From contig JAFASF010000255.1 in NCBI GenBank assembly GCA_019244745.1, positions 1 to 53,590 of the forward strand: a stretch of DNA of 53,590 bases, in the 5' to 3' direction. Both the position numbers and the translations under genes were made by a program. Under the pieces are notes generated by a model that saw nothing but the letters and a program-made list of their open reading frames with translations, made no database searches and had not been told where the DNA came from. Source of the stretch: Solirubrobacterales bacterium. GTDB lineage: Bacteria; Actinomycetota; Thermoleophilia; Solirubrobacterales; Solirubrobacteraceae. Below, one piece after another: positions 24,005 through 33,923 of this stretch; position 1 is the stretch's first letter; each line of letters begins with the position of its first letter.

Positions 24005-26575
24005 ATGTGTCGCCGGAGGTGGCGCCTAGCAGTTCTCCTGGTGCTGGGGATGGCTGCCCTCCTGTTGGAGGTTGTTCCTGCCGGCGCGGTCGTTCGTCCC
24101 AGGCCACCCGCGTTGCGATCGACGGTACGGAGCAACACCGATTTCATTATGAGCGGCGTCGGCCACGGCCGCGGGGTCACCGGGTTCATTGCCAATCCTG
24201 GCTCTGACTTCGACCCGGTTGCCGACGGCTATCCTGCGAGCAATCCGACCTCGGAGTTCACCCCCAAGGACGAGGGCTTCGCGGGCATCATCCATGGCAC
24301 GCCGGTCGGCGGCGGCGCGACGCTCAACCTGTACTGCATCGACATTTTGACCGTGACGTTTGCCGGCCTTGGTTACGAGCTCGGCACCTGGGACGCGTCC
24401 GGCGTCCCCAACGTGGGCTACGTAGCCCGGCTGCTGAACGACTACTACCCCAACACCAACGAGCCTTCCACGTTCCCCGACGGCACGCAGATGACTCGCG
24501 ATGAGATGGCCGCCGCCGTGCAGGCGGCCATCTGGTTCTTCACCGACCGCTACGTGATAAACACATCCATGGGCCAATTTCGCGCGGCCGTGGTCGACAT
24601 CGTGGACGCCGTCATCAAAGATGGGCCGCTGATCGAGCCGCCACCGCCCAGCCTCACCCTCACCCCCGGGAGCGTCAGCGGCCCCCGTAGGGTGCTCGGG
24701 CCGTTCACGGTCGCGACCAACCACCCACCCGCCACCGTCACCGCCACGGGCGCGACGATGTACTCGAACGCGGCAGGCACGACTCTGCTCGGGGACGGAA
24801 CCACGGCCATGGTGCCGGACGGCCAGCACATCTGGTTGCGCTCCACGGGTCCATCGACCGCCGCGCTCCAGGCCACCTCGACGGCCACCGTCCCCAGCGG
24901 CAACGTTTACCTCTACGACGGCAACGCCGATGTCAACGACGCCCAGAGGCTCATCCTGGCCCGGACGACCGAGTTGAAAACCACCGTCTACGCGACCGCC
25001 GAGTTCCTGCCCTTCGGCAAGCTGGTCGTGAAGAAGACGATCGCGGGGCCAGCGGCCGGGTCGCAGGGGCGAGTGGTCATCCGCGCGCGGTGCGATGACG
25101 GCGTGAGGAGGCCTAACTTCATCATTCCCGCCGGTACGCATGCCGGCACGAGCTCGCGCACCTACCGTCACATCGCGGCGGGAACGACGTGCACCGTCAC
25201 CGAGACATCCAACGGGAGCACCACTACTACAGAAGTGGTGGTAAGGGGGGACGGGCAGGAGGTGACCATCCCCAAAGGGCGGACAAAGACGGTCAAGCTC
25301 AAGGATATCTATCGCTTCGTCCCCGGCTCGCTGCTCGTGAGGAAGACGATCGCCGGTCCGGGCGCGGGCCAGCAAGGTGAGATCACGATCCACACGGTGT
25401 GCAATGGCACCGCCTTGGCCCCAGACTTCGCGATTGCCGCGGGGGCTCCCGCGGGTGAGCACACCAAGCAATACGATCGCATCCGCGTTCCGGCCAAGTG
25501 CACGGTCACGGAGACCGCGGACGGGCACACCAGCGCGGTGTCCGTCGTCGTCGAGGGGAGCGGGCAGACGGTTTCCATCCCGCCCGGGGATGTCGCTGAA
25601 GCGGACATCAGCGACACCTATGCGCTCGTCCCCGGCCAGCTGGAGGTGACGAAGACCATTGCCGGTCCCGCCGCGGGCTCGCAGGGAGAGGTGGTTATCC
25701 ACACGCTCTGCAACGGCGCCGTCCTGACCCCCGACTTCGTCATCCCAGCTGGGGCCACGGGCGACCAGTCGCACATCTATTCAGGTATCGCCACTCCGGC
25801 CAGCTGCGTGGTCACTGAGACCGCGGACGGGGCAACCAGCGCCGTGTCGGTCGTCGTTACCGGCAGCCCGCAGACCACGACGATCTCGCCCGGCGGGGCT
25901 GGGGCCGCGCACATCACCGACACCTACGGCGCGATGCCCGGCTCGCTGCTCGTTACCAAGACCATCGCTGGTCCGCTCGCCGGCCACCAGGGGCCGGTCA
26001 CGATCCACGTGGTCTGCAACGGCACCGCCCTATCGCCGGACTTCGTGATCGCATCGGGGACCTCGGCCGGAAGCGTGTCGCACAGTTTCGACGGAATCCC
26101 GGCCGGCTCGGTATGCACCGTCACCGAGACTACGGACGGCAGTAACGACGCGGCGACGGCGACCGTGTCCGGCGATGACCAGGCGGTGACCATTCCGGCG
26201 GGCAGGGTGGTATCGGTGAGCTTGAGCGACGTGTACGAGGGCAGAACCGGCTCGCTGAAGGTGACCAAGACCATCACCGGACCGGCCGCCGGCCAGCACG
26301 GTCGGATCGCCATCCTGGTGGCGTGTGGCGGTTCGCTCAACGACTTCACCTTCCTCATCGGGGCCCGCACCGGTCCCGGTTCTGTCTCGCGCCATTTCGA
26401 CAATATCCCGGCCGGATCCCGCTGCACGGTCACCGAGCTCGTGGACGGCCACACTCACAACGTGGCCGTGGTCGCAACCGGAAGGCACACGACGGTGACA
26501 ATCGGCGCCAACACTAGCGCTACCGCTCATATCACTGACAGCTTTATCCCGCATAGGGTGCCGGTGACCGGCTAA
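24005..26575 (+). CDS. Thioester-domain surface protein with five DUF5979-like repeats
   Basis: After a signal peptide (about 28 residues) comes a TQXA-type thioester domain: C111 in LYCIDIL and Q173 in AAVQAAIWFFTDRY are the residues that form the internal Cys-Gln thioester used for covalent adhesion. An Ig-like domain follows (~225-335), then five repeats of 102-103 residues starting near 338, 441, 544, 646 and 749, each opening G-x-L-x-V-x-KTIAGP-x-AG and containing CTVTE. This looks like a Gram-positive stalk-type adhesin. The last residues are RVPVTG, a sortase-like motif, but the stop comes immediately, with no membrane helix or basic tail. Confidence 0.85.
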   Translation: MCRRRWRLAVLLVLGMAALLLEVVPAGAVVRPRPPALRSTVRSNTDFIMSGVGHGRGVTGFIANPGSDFDPVADGYPASNPTSEFTPKDEGFAGIIHGTPVGGGATLNLYCIDILTVTFAGLGYELGTWDASGVPNVGYVARLLNDYYPNTNEPSTFPDGTQMTRDEMAAAVQAAIWFFTDRYVINTSMGQFRAAVVDIVDAVIKDGPLIEPPPPSLTLTPGSVSGPRRVLGPFTVATNHPPATVTATGATMYSNAAGTTLLGDGTTAMVPDGQHIWLRSTGPSTAALQATSTATVPSGNVYLYDGNADVNDAQRLILARTTELKTTVYATAEFLPFGKLVVKKTIAGPAAGSQGRVVIRARCDDGVRRPNFIIPAGTHAGTSSRTYRHIAAGTTCTVTETSNGSTTTTEVVVRGDGQEVTIPKGRTKTVKLKDIYRFVPGSLLVRKTIAGPGAGQQGEITIHTVCNGTALAPDFAIAAGAPAGEHTKQYDRIRVPAKCTVTETADGHTSAVSVVVEGSGQTVSIPPGDVAEADISDTYALVPGQLEVTKTIAGPAAGSQGEVVIHTLCNGAVLTPDFVIPAGATGDQSHIYSGIATPASCVVTETADGATSAVSVVVTGSPQTTTISPGGAGAAHITDTYGAMPGSLLVTKTIAGPLAGHQGPVTIHVVCNGTALSPDFVIASGTSAGSVSHSFDGIPAGSVCTVTETTDGSNDAATATVSGDDQAVTIPAGRVVSVSLSDVYEGRTGSLKVTKTITGPAAGQHGRIAILVACGGSLNDFTFLIGARTGPGSVSRHFDNIPAGSRCTVTELVDGHTHNVAVVATGRHTTVTIGANTSATAHITDSFIPHRVPVTG

Positions 26576-26644
26576 CGTGGACTAACCCGGAGTTTGTTGC
26601 GACACCCGGGGTGATCTTGGAGTGGGGATCTTGAATGGACGGCC

Positions 26645-26658
26645 CCGCCAGCTGGCGG
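26645..26658. terminator. Palindrome between the adhesin and GNAT genes
   Basis: CCGCCAGCTGGCGG is a perfect 14-bp palindrome in the 126-base gap between the adhesin stop and the convergent GNAT gene. It could act as a bidirectional terminator but lacks a loop and U-tract, so support is weak. Confidence 0.3.
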
Positions 26659-26701
26659 CCCGGTCCGTGTCAAAGCTCGGTGGTTTCGACAATAACGGAC
26701 G

Positions 26702-27295
26702 CTAGCGCCCGTCTTCGAGGTGCGCCCGGGGGCCGGGCTCGACTGAACCGGGCGACTGGAGCTGCGCCGGCGGCCGGGGACGAGCGGGCGGGTCTTCGCC
26801 GGCGAGGTTCAGTTCCAGCTGCCACCAGCCGACGTCCCACCACCGCCCGAACTTGAAGCCGATCCGCTGATATATCCCGACCGGAGCGAAGCCGAGTGAC
26901 TCATGCAGTCCGACGCTGGCCTCGTTCGGCAACGTGATGCCTGCGCATGCGACGTAGAAGCCCTGGCGAACGAGCAGATCGAACAGGGCCGTATACAGCG
27001 CGCGGGCGATGCCGCGGCGGTGATACGCCGGGTCGACGTACACGGTCACGTCGGTCGCCCATCGGTACGCCGCCCGCTCGCGGTGCAGCGTGGCGTAGGC
27101 GAATCCGGGAAGTTCGCCATCCATTTCGGCCACCAGCCACGGGTGCGTACGCGAGATCCGCTTAATCCTCTGCGCGAACTCGTCCGCGTCAGGGGGTTCC
27201 TCCTCGAGCGAGACGACCGTGTCGCGGACGAACGGGGCGTAGAGCTCCGCGCACCGGGCGGCGTCTCGGTCGGGGTCGGCGTGGCGGATGAGCAC
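26702..27295 (-). CDS. GNAT N-acetyltransferase (phosphinothricin acetyltransferase-like)
   Basis: This 197-residue acetyltransferase begins VLIRHADPDRDAARCAELYAPFV, the standard start of the PAT/Bar group, then has VTVYVDPAYHRRGIARALYTALF, holding the acetyl-CoA P-loop RRGIA, and LHESLGFAPVGIYQRIGFKFGRWWDVGWWQLEL at the end of the fold. These enzymes acetylate amino groups of glutamate-like compounds such as methionine sulfoximine; the true substrate is unknown. I chose GTG 27295 because the fold begins there, although the frame stays open to 27400. The last ~25 residues are an arginine/proline tail. Confidence 0.85.
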   Translation of the reverse strand: MLIRHADPDRDAARCAELYAPFVRDTVVSLEEEPPDADEFAQRIKRISRTHPWLVAEMDGELPGFAYATLHRERAAYRWATDVTVYVDPAYHRRGIARALYTALFDLLVRQGFYVACAGITLPNEASVGLHESLGFAPVGIYQRIGFKFGRWWDVGWWQLELNLAGEDPPARPRPPAQLQSPGSVEPGPRAHLEDGR

Positions 27296-27415
27296 GCTTC
27301 GCAATGTAGTGATGGGCTCGCCCAGCTCGGACGGCCCGCCATCTGGATTCACACCGGGTGTCCGAGATTTGCCGCCAATATCGCGGCCTATTTCGAACAC
27401 CCCAGCTCGCCACCG

Positions 27416-28378
27416 CTATACCGCGCGACTCCTGGAGGCTTCGGGTGAGCCGCCACCAAGCGGCCCCCGCGCGATCGCGTCCCGGCGCCAGCGCAGCTGG
27501 TTCGGCCCCGTTATCCGGACTCGTTCGGGCAGGATCGGCGTCAGGCTGCGGCAGAGCGTCCCGAGTGCCTGGAACTGAACCTCGTCGATCAGGCTCCATC
27601 CGATGCCGAGCCGGGTCCGCAACGCGCCGCCGAGCAGGCCGGCGCCTCCGAGCCAGAACGCCCTGGCGGCCGGGATGGCCATGGTCCGCCACACGAGACC
27701 CGGGAGCGGCATCGGCGGGCGCGCCGGCCGGCGCGCGACCCGCAGCACCTGCTCCATGGCCTCCGTCGGGAGGAGGTCGTGCGCGGCGGTGCGCTCGAGG
27801 TACTTTCGGAAGCCGTCCCAGTCGGGCGGAAGGTCGCGTTCGCGGACGCCGATCAGGCGCCCGAGCCCGCGGTACTCGCGATAGAAGCGTTCGAGCTCCT
27901 CGCTCCCCATCGGCGTTCCGAAGTGAGCGTGGCCCGCGACATAGCCCTGCACGAGCGTCGCGTGCACCCAGGCATACGCGCCGGGGTCGAGGGCGTGGTA
28001 GGGCTTCCCGTCCTCGCGAACACCGCGGAATCGCCGGTGCAGCGCGCGCAGCCGCCGGCCGGCGGCGATCGCGTCGCGGCCTCCGTAGACGAGCAGGGTC
28101 AGGTAGTCGGCCGTCGCGCGCAGCCGGCTCCAGGGATCCGTCTCGAAGTCGGAGTAGTCCCGAACGCCCGCGCCCACCGTCGGGTGGGCCACTTGGAGAA
28201 GGAGCGGGTAGAGCATGACGAAGTTCAGCCGCGCGTCGCTGACCCGCTGCCAGGTCACGGACTCTGGGCCTACCAGGATCTCGTCAAGCTCGTCCTCGGC
28301 GGGGAACAGCGATCCAGCCACGTCACGCCTGCCACTGAGCGGGTCGTGCAAGATGTAGCACGAGCAGCCGATGCCCAT
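27416..28378 (-). CDS. MpaB/DUF2236-family oxygenase
   Basis: This protein of ~320 residues shows the pattern of the DUF2236 family (ER-bound oxygenase MpaB, latex-clearing protein Lcp relatives): LQVAHPTVGAGVRDYSDF at ~60, a DPGAYAWVHATLVQGYVAGHAHFG stretch with histidines suited to heme or metal binding, and ERDLPPDWDGFRKYLER. Members are heme or metal oxygenases that cleave lipid-like molecules; the substrate here is not known. The ATG at 28378 overlaps the divergent acyl-CoA dehydrogenase start by 8 bases, so one of the two starts may lie further inside. Confidence 0.75.
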   Translation of the reverse strand: MGIGCSCYILHDPLSGRRDVAGSLFPAEDELDEILVGPESVTWQRVSDARLNFVMLYPLLLQVAHPTVGAGVRDYSDFETDPWSRLRATADYLTLLVYGGRDAIAAGRRLRALHRRFRGVREDGKPYHALDPGAYAWVHATLVQGYVAGHAHFGTPMGSEELERFYREYRGLGRLIGVRERDLPPDWDGFRKYLERTAAHDLLPTEAMEQVLRVARRPARPPMPLPGLVWRTMAIPAARAFWLGGAGLLGGALRTRLGIGWSLIDEVQFQALGTLCRSLTPILPERVRITGPNQLRWRRDAIARGPLGGGSPEASRSRAV

Positions 28379-29516
28379 CCGGACCCTCACCGACGAGCAG
28401 CGCGCCTTCGTCGAGGCGATTCGCGACTTCGCCCGGCGGGAGTGCGGGACGCGCGAGCAGCGCGAGGCACTCACCGATCACGGTCGCGAGCCGCACAATC
28501 AGGGGCTATACGAGCGCATCGCCGACCTGGGTTGGCTGGGCGTGGCGATTCCCGAGGCGTACGGCGGATCCGGTGGCGGCGCGGTGGACATGTGCCTGCT
28601 GTGTGAGGAGTTCTCCCGCGGACTCATCCCGATGGGCTTCTTCCCGATCACGATGATGGCCGCGCGTCCGGTCGAGCGCTTCGCGACCGAGGAGCTCAAG
28701 CGCGAGATCCTCGGCGGGATCACGCGCGGTCACGTCGAGGCGATCGCGATGTCCGAGCCGGAGGCCGGCTCGGACGTCGGCAACCTGTCGTGCAGAGCGG
28801 ACCGGGCTGACGGCGGCTACGTGATCAACGGACAGAAGACGTGGATCACCGGCGCCCACGCGGCCACGCACATCCTGCTGGTGTGCCGCACGAACCGGGG
28901 CGCCGACAAGCATCAGGGCATGTCGATGGTCTCGATCCCGGCCGGCGCCGAAGGGATGGAGATCCGCCCCATCGAGACCATGGGTGGCCGCGAGGTGAAT
29001 GACGTGTTCTTCACCGACTGCTATGTGCCGGCGGAGCGGCTGGTGGGGCGCGAGGACCACGCCTGGCCGCAGCTCATGGCGGGGCTCAACAACGAGCGGC
29101 TGATCATCGCGGCCCAGGCGGTGGGGATGGCGCAGCGGGCGTTCGACGACGTCCTCGCCTACGTCAAGGAGCGCAAACAGTTCGGCCGAACGATCGGGAG
29201 CTTTCAGACCTTGAGGCATCGGCTCGCCGACCTGGCCACCGAACTCGAGGCCACCAGGCTGCTCGTCTACGACGTCGCGGCACGGGTTGACGTCGAGCCC
29301 GAGGCGATGCTCCCACGGGAGGCGTCGATGGCCAAGCTGAAGGCGACCGAGCTCGCCAAACGGATGACGCTCGAGGCCATGCAGATGATGGGCGGCTACG
29401 GGTACGCGGTGGAGTACGACATGGAACGCCAGGTGCGGGTCGCGCTGGTGACCACGATCTACGGCGGAACCAGCGAGATCCAGCGAGAGATCATCTCGAA
29501 GACACTGGGGCTCTGA
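28371..29516 (+). CDS. Acyl-CoA dehydrogenase
   Basis: The 381-residue FAD enzyme oxidises an acyl-CoA to the enoyl-CoA. Motifs include AMSEPEAGSDVGNL, GQKTWITGAHAA (FAD contacts), ERKQFGRTIGSFQ and the C-terminal QMMGGYGY and TIYGGTSEIQRE. The usual Glu of IYEGT is Gly here, while E242 lies in LNNERL, the place of the catalytic Glu in isovaleryl-CoA and long-chain dehydrogenases, so I infer that subgroup. Its 3' end overlaps the convergent pabBC gene by 26 bp. Confidence 0.92.
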   Translation: MPIRTLTDEQRAFVEAIRDFARRECGTREQREALTDHGREPHNQGLYERIADLGWLGVAIPEAYGGSGGGAVDMCLLCEEFSRGLIPMGFFPITMMAARPVERFATEELKREILGGITRGHVEAIAMSEPEAGSDVGNLSCRADRADGGYVINGQKTWITGAHAATHILLVCRTNRGADKHQGMSMVSIPAGAEGMEIRPIETMGGREVNDVFFTDCYVPAERLVGREDHAWPQLMAGLNNERLIIAAQAVGMAQRAFDDVLAYVKERKQFGRTIGSFQTLRHRLADLATELEATRLLVYDVAARVDVEPEAMLPREASMAKLKATELAKRMTLEAMQMMGGYGYAVEYDMERQVRVALVTTIYGGTSEIQREIISKTLGL

Positions 29517-31611
29517 GCACAGCCGCGGCGGGCCGATCCCAGCCGGCATCGCTGAGCACGGCACGGATCCGCGCCGTGACCATCTCCGCGCCCTCCACCG
29601 ACGGGCCGCCCGGGAGCGCCGCGGCGATCGCGTGGCGCAGCGATGACGTCAGGAACACGCCATCAGCGCGACGGGCGCGGGCCATGGAAATCGAATCGGT
29701 GGAGGCGATCAGCCCAAGCGCGGGCGCGAGTGCAAGCAGCATCTCCCGGGTCACTCCCGCGAGCAGCCGCCCGTCGGCACGCGGGGTCACAATCCGCCGC
29801 CCCTCGATGATCCACACGTTCGCCCACGCCGCCTCGAGCAGCTGATCGCCGTCATCGACGATCAGCGGCACCGAGTCGCCGGTGCCGGCGCCGTCAAGGA
29901 GTCCGCGATCGCACCATTTGTACGGACCGAAGCCTCCGGAAATCGCGACGGGCGCGAGCTCGAGCGGCACGAGCGCGGTCTCCGGATCGAACGGCTCGGT
30001 CTCAAGCTCGACCTTCAGCCCGCCAAGCCGTGGCTCGGGGATGGCGCGGACTCTCACCCGATGGGCTCCGCTGAGTTCGCCGGCGGCGGCGCGGATGCAG
30101 GCCGCCAGATCATCGGGCAGCCGCCGGCGGTACAGGTCTCGGACCGCGCCGGCCAACCGTCGTAGGTGGAGCTCGAGCGCCTGGACATCGCCATCGCGGA
30201 CGAGGAGGGTCTCGAACACCCCGCGGGCGGGGTCGGGCTCGGCCGCGTCGGAGATCCGCGAGCCGATAGCCGCGATCAGCGGAGCGCCCTTGGTCAAAGC
30301 CTCGGCGAACTCGAGTTCGGGATCCGAGTCCGCGACGATCCCACCTCCCGCGCCGAGCCACAAACGCCCTTCGCGCAGCTCGAACGTGCGGATCGCGACG
30401 CTCATCTCGAGCCCGGCGAGCGGGCTCACGAAGCCGATCGCGCCCGTGTACACCTCGCGCCCGGTGGTCTCGAGGTCGGCGATGACCTTCATGGCCTGCA
30501 CCTTCGGCGCGCCGGTGACGGAACCGGGGGGAAACGTGGCCCGCAGAAGCTCCCGGTCGGAGACACCCGGACGCAGCCGCCCCTGCACGTAAGACACGAG
30601 GTGCCACAGGCCCGGGTGCGCCTGCGCCTGCGGAGCGGGGGGCGCTTGGACCGAGCCATACGCGCACACCCGCCCGAGGTCGTTGCGCATCAGGTCGACG
30701 ATCATCACGTGCTCGGCGGCGTCCTTCGCCGAAGCCCGAAGCATCGCGCGGGCGCGCGCCGCGACGGTCTCGTCGCCCTCGCGGCGAATGGTGCCCTTGA
30801 TCGGCCCTGCGGTGACGACATCGCCCCGCCGGCGAAGGAACAGCTCGGGTGAAAGGCTCGCGATGCCGCCCCAAGGCGTTTGGAACACGGCGCCGAACGG
30901 CGGCTGGACGTGTCCCAGCGCGTGGTCGAAGAGCTCCATGACCGTCCCGTCCCAGCCCGTCTCGAGGCGCAGGCAGATGTTGGCCTGGAAGATCTCGCCG
31001 GCGGCGATGCGCTCGCGGCACTCCTGCACCGCGGACAGGTGCGCGGATCTGCGCCCGCCGGCGACGCGGAACGGTGGTGGCCCGGCGTCCTGACCGGGTC
31101 GCTCGCGATCAGGGGGCGGAGGCCCTGCGGTGAGCCGCGCTCTCAGCTCGGCGAGCCGCGCCGACAGGACGCGGCGGCGGCCGGGGCTGACGAGGGTTTC
31201 GAACCACCACCGGCCGTCTGCGTCGAGCCGCAGCACATGGTCGTAGTAGGCGAGGTGGAACTCCGGCAACGGCACCGGCCGGTTCGGTCCTTCGGGGAGC
31301 CTCTCGACGCGCCGGCCGAGGCGGTAGCCGAGCCAGCCGAACCAGCCGCCGCCGACGGGGGTGCCGCCGTCGGGCGGATGGGTGAGGGTGGGGAGCGCGT
31401 CCAGGACGGCAAACGGATCAGCGTCCGGGTCCGCGACGAGCAGCGGCACCGAGCCGAGGATGGCGCCTCCGCCAGCCCAGCTGCCCACGAGCGCGAACGG
31501 CCACGGATCGCTCTTTACGACCTGGAGCATCTCGCCCGGGGTGAGCGAGCAGTCGAGCGTCTCGCGCTCGAAGATCGCGGTTTCCCTCGCCCGCGACCCC
31601 CAATCGGGCAC
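29491..31611 (-). CDS. pabB: Fused aminodeoxychorismate synthase component I and lyase (PabBC)
   Basis: This ~706-residue fusion covers two steps of p-aminobenzoate, hence folate, synthesis. The N-terminal part is the chorismate-binding PabB domain with AGEIFQANICLRLE, LSPELFLRR, PIKGTIRR and the metal motif EHVMIVDLMRNDLGRV, ending with GAPKVQAMKVI and GGGIVADSDP. From about residue 480 a PLP fold-type IV domain (PabC lyase) follows: ARGVFETLLV, the Lys candidate in PYKWCDRGLLD, and EAAWANVWIIE. GTG 31611 was chosen; an in-frame TTG at 31662 would add 17 residues in an AT-rich leader. Folate supply is relevant to the one-carbon genes that follow divergently. Confidence 0.9.
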   Translation of the reverse strand: MPDWGSRARETAIFERETLDCSLTPGEMLQVVKSDPWPFALVGSWAGGGAILGSVPLLVADPDADPFAVLDALPTLTHPPDGGTPVGGGWFGWLGYRLGRRVERLPEGPNRPVPLPEFHLAYYDHVLRLDADGRWWFETLVSPGRRRVLSARLAELRARLTAGPPPPDRERPGQDAGPPPFRVAGGRRSAHLSAVQECRERIAAGEIFQANICLRLETGWDGTVMELFDHALGHVQPPFGAVFQTPWGGIASLSPELFLRRRGDVVTAGPIKGTIRREGDETVAARARAMLRASAKDAAEHVMIVDLMRNDLGRVCAYGSVQAPPAPQAQAHPGLWHLVSYVQGRLRPGVSDRELLRATFPPGSVTGAPKVQAMKVIADLETTGREVYTGAIGFVSPLAGLEMSVAIRTFELREGRLWLGAGGGIVADSDPELEFAEALTKGAPLIAAIGSRISDAAEPDPARGVFETLLVRDGDVQALELHLRRLAGAVRDLYRRRLPDDLAACIRAAAGELSGAHRVRVRAIPEPRLGGLKVELETEPFDPETALVPLELAPVAISGGFGPYKWCDRGLLDGAGTGDSVPLIVDDGDQLLEAAWANVWIIEGRRIVTPRADGRLLAGVTREMLLALAPALGLIASTDSISMARARRADGVFLTSSLRHAIAAALPGGPSVEGAEMVTARIRAVLSDAGWDRPAAAVLRAPVSSR

Positions 31612-31707
31612 CCACCACCCCGACCCGAGGACTGACCACCACGAATTATGAGTTTGACTCAATTGATACGATGCTACACCAAAGGTGCAATATATAGATG
31701 CGGGGCC

Positions 31708-31736
31708 TTGACCAAATCAACGCGCTCCTGTACGAA
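31708..31736 (+). promoter_or_regulatory. Candidate sigma-70-type promoter for folD operon
   Basis: TTGACC (31708-31713), a 17-base spacer and TACGAA (31731-31736) form a reasonable promoter in an AT-rich gap. Transcription would begin about 7 bases later, right at the folD ATG (31745), and no Shine-Dalgarno is visible, so folD may be translated from a leaderless mRNA. Confidence 0.5.
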
Positions 31737-31744
31737 TTCGTCCG

Positions 31745-32626
31745 ATGACTGCGACGTTGATAGACGGCAAGGGTATTGCCCAAGAGGTTCGGGCCGAGGT
31801 GCGGGCCGAGATCGAGGCCTGGTGCGGCGCCGGCATGCCGCGGCCCGGGCTGGCGACGATCCTGGTGGGCGATGATCCCGCGTCCGCGGTGTACGTCGGT
31901 GGCAAGCAGAAGGCCTCCGCGGAGGTGGGCATCGAGGGGTCCTCTTACGAGCTGCCGGCCGACAGCACCTCCGAGGAGGTGGAGCGGCTCATATGCGAGC
32001 TCGGAGACGATTCACGCGTTTCGGGGATCCTCCTGCAACTGCCGACGCCCGAGCACATCGACGGCGCGCACCTGACCACGCTAATCGACCCGAGCAAGGA
32101 CGTCGACGGGCTGACCCCGGTGTCCGCCGGGCTACTCGCCAAGGGCCTGCCCGGCCTGCGACCGGCCACCCCTGCCGGCGTGATGGAGCTGCTGCGCCGC
32201 CACGATGTCCCGCTCACCGGATCCGAAGCGGTGGTCGTGGGCCGCTCCGACCTGGTCGGCAAGCCCGTGGCCGCGCTGCTGCTCGCGCAGCATGCCACGG
32301 TCACCATCTGTCACTCGCGCACCCGTGAGCTGCCCGAGGTCTGCCGGCGCGCGGACTTGCTGGTTGCGGCCGTGGGCCGGCCGCAGATGATCCGCGGCGA
32401 CTGGATCAAGCCGGGCGCGACCGTCATCGACGTCGGGATCAACCGCACGCCCGACGGCCTCGCGGGCGACGTCGCGTTCGAGGAGGCCGTGCAGCGGGCC
32501 GGGTTGATCACCCCGGTGCCCGGCGGCGTGGGGCCGATGACGATCGCCATGCTGCTCCGCAACACGCTCGAGGCGGCGCGAGCCCAGGCCGGCGAGGCCG
32601 CGCCGGACCTGGCGGTGAAGACATGA
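31745..32626 (+). CDS. folD: Bifunctional methylene-THF dehydrogenase/methenyl-THF cyclohydrolase FolD
   Basis: FolD interconverts 5,10-methylene-, 5,10-methenyl- and 10-formyl-tetrahydrofolate with NADP. The 293-residue sequence shows [14 protein letters not shown] with the catalytic Lys, [30 protein letters not shown] (NADP site) and [15 protein letters not shown]. It opens the forward one-carbon cluster and overlaps glyA by 4 bp (ATGA). Folate oxidation by FolD links the C1 unit released by the sarcosine oxidase to formyl-THF and formate. Confidence 0.96.
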   Translation: MTATLIDGKGIAQEVRAEVRAEIEAWCGAGMPRPGLATILVGDDPASAVYVGGKQKASAEVGIEGSSYELPADSTSEEVERLICELGDDSRVSGILLQLPTPEHIDGAHLTTLIDPSKDVDGLTPVSAGLLAKGLPGLRPATPAGVMELLRRHDVPLTGSEAVVVGRSDLVGKPVAALLLAQHATVTICHSRTRELPEVCRRADLLVAAVGRPQMIRGDWIKPGATVIDVGINRTPDGLAGDVAFEEAVQRAGLITPVPGGVGPMTIAMLLRNTLEAARAQAGEAAPDLAVKT

Positions 32627-33903
32627 ACGACGTTATGCAGGCCCCCCTGAGCGAGGTTGATCCCGAGATCGCGGCGGTCCTCGACGCGGAGCTCGAGCGA
32701 CAGCAGCGTACGCTCGAGATGATCGCTTCGGAGAACTTCGTGCCGCAGGCGGTGCTCGAGTGCCAGGGCTCGGTGCTGACGAACAAGTACGCGGAGGGCT
32801 ATCCCGGTCGGCGCTACTACGGCGGGTGCGAGTACGTCGACATCGCCGAGCAACTCGCGATCGATCGGGCTAAGGAGCTGTTCGGCGCCGAGCACGCGAA
32901 CGTCCAGCCGCACGCCGGCGCCCAGGCAAACGCCGCCGTCTACCACGCGCTGCTCGAGCCCGGCGACACGCTCATGGGTATGGGGCTGGCCCACGGGGGG
33001 CACCTCACCCACGGCATGAGGCTCAACGTCTCCGGCCGGCTGTACAACATCGCCGCCTACGAGGTCGATCCCGAGACCAGCTGGATCGACATGGACGCGG
33101 TGGAGACGCTCGCCCACGAATCCCAACCCAAGCTGATCATCGCGGGGTGGTCCGCGTACCCGCGGATCCTCGACTTCGAGCGCTTCGCGCAGATCGCAAA
33201 CGACGTTGGGGCGCCCCTGATGGTGGACATGGCCCACTTCGCGGGCCTGGTCGCGGCTGGGCTCCATCCCAACCCCGTGCCGCATGCCGACGTGGTGACG
33301 ACGACCATCCACAAGACGCTGGGCGGTCCCCGCAGCGGCATGATCCTGTGCCGCGGGGAGTACGCCAAGAAGATCGACTCCGCCGTCTTCCCGGGCCAGC
33401 AGGGCGGCCCGCTCGAGCACGCGATCGCGGCGAAGGCGGTGGCGCTGAAGATCGCCGGGACCGAGGCGTTCCGCGAGCGCCAGGAGCGCACGGTGGCGGG
33501 CGCCAAGGCGCTCGCGCAGGAGCTGCTGGCGGCCGAGGACCCAGGCATCCGCGTTTTGACCGGCGGAACCGACGTCCACCTGATCCTCGTCGACCTTCGC
33601 GACAACGAGCTCGACGGGCGCCAGGCCGAGGACCGGCTGCACGACATCGGCATCACGGTGAACCGCAACGCGGTTCCCAACGATCCCCGTCCGCCGATGG
33701 TCTCCTCCGGGCTGCGCATCGGGACCGCGGCCCTCGCTACCCGCGGGTTCCAGCTCACGGACTTTCACACCATCGGGCGCGTGATCGCCATCGCGCTCGG
33801 ACCTGGCTACGACGCTCGCAAGGCCGAACTGGCCGAACAGACCGCGCAGCTCGCCGACCGCTACCCGCTGTATCCGCACCTCGGCTCCGCGGTAGCCGCG
33901 TAG
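32623..33903 (+). CDS. glyA: Serine hydroxymethyltransferase
   Basis: GlyA joins glycine and methylene-THF to give serine and THF. The 426-residue sequence has the PLP Lys K231 in [14 protein letters not shown], the N-terminal [12 protein letters not shown] and [20 protein letters not shown] motifs, [12 protein letters not shown] and [11 protein letters not shown]-type region ([13 protein letters not shown]). It is the entry enzyme of the serine cycle and, with the sarcosine oxidase products glycine plus methylene-THF, would make serine directly. Start overlaps the folD stop. Confidence 0.97.
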   Translation: MNDVMQAPLSEVDPEIAAVLDAELERQQRTLEMIASENFVPQAVLECQGSVLTNKYAEGYPGRRYYGGCEYVDIAEQLAIDRAKELFGAEHANVQPHAGAQANAAVYHALLEPGDTLMGMGLAHGGHLTHGMRLNVSGRLYNIAAYEVDPETSWIDMDAVETLAHESQPKLIIAGWSAYPRILDFERFAQIANDVGAPLMVDMAHFAGLVAAGLHPNPVPHADVVTTTIHKTLGGPRSGMILCRGEYAKKIDSAVFPGQQGGPLEHAIAAKAVALKIAGTEAFRERQERTVAGAKALAQELLAAEDPGIRVLTGGTDVHLILVDLRDNELDGRQAEDRLHDIGITVNRNAVPNDPRPPMVSSGLRIGTAALATRGFQLTDFHTIGRVIAIALGPGYDARKAELAEQTAQLADRYPLYPHLGSAVAA

Positions 33904-33923
33904 CCCGGACCGGGCCCGAGACC

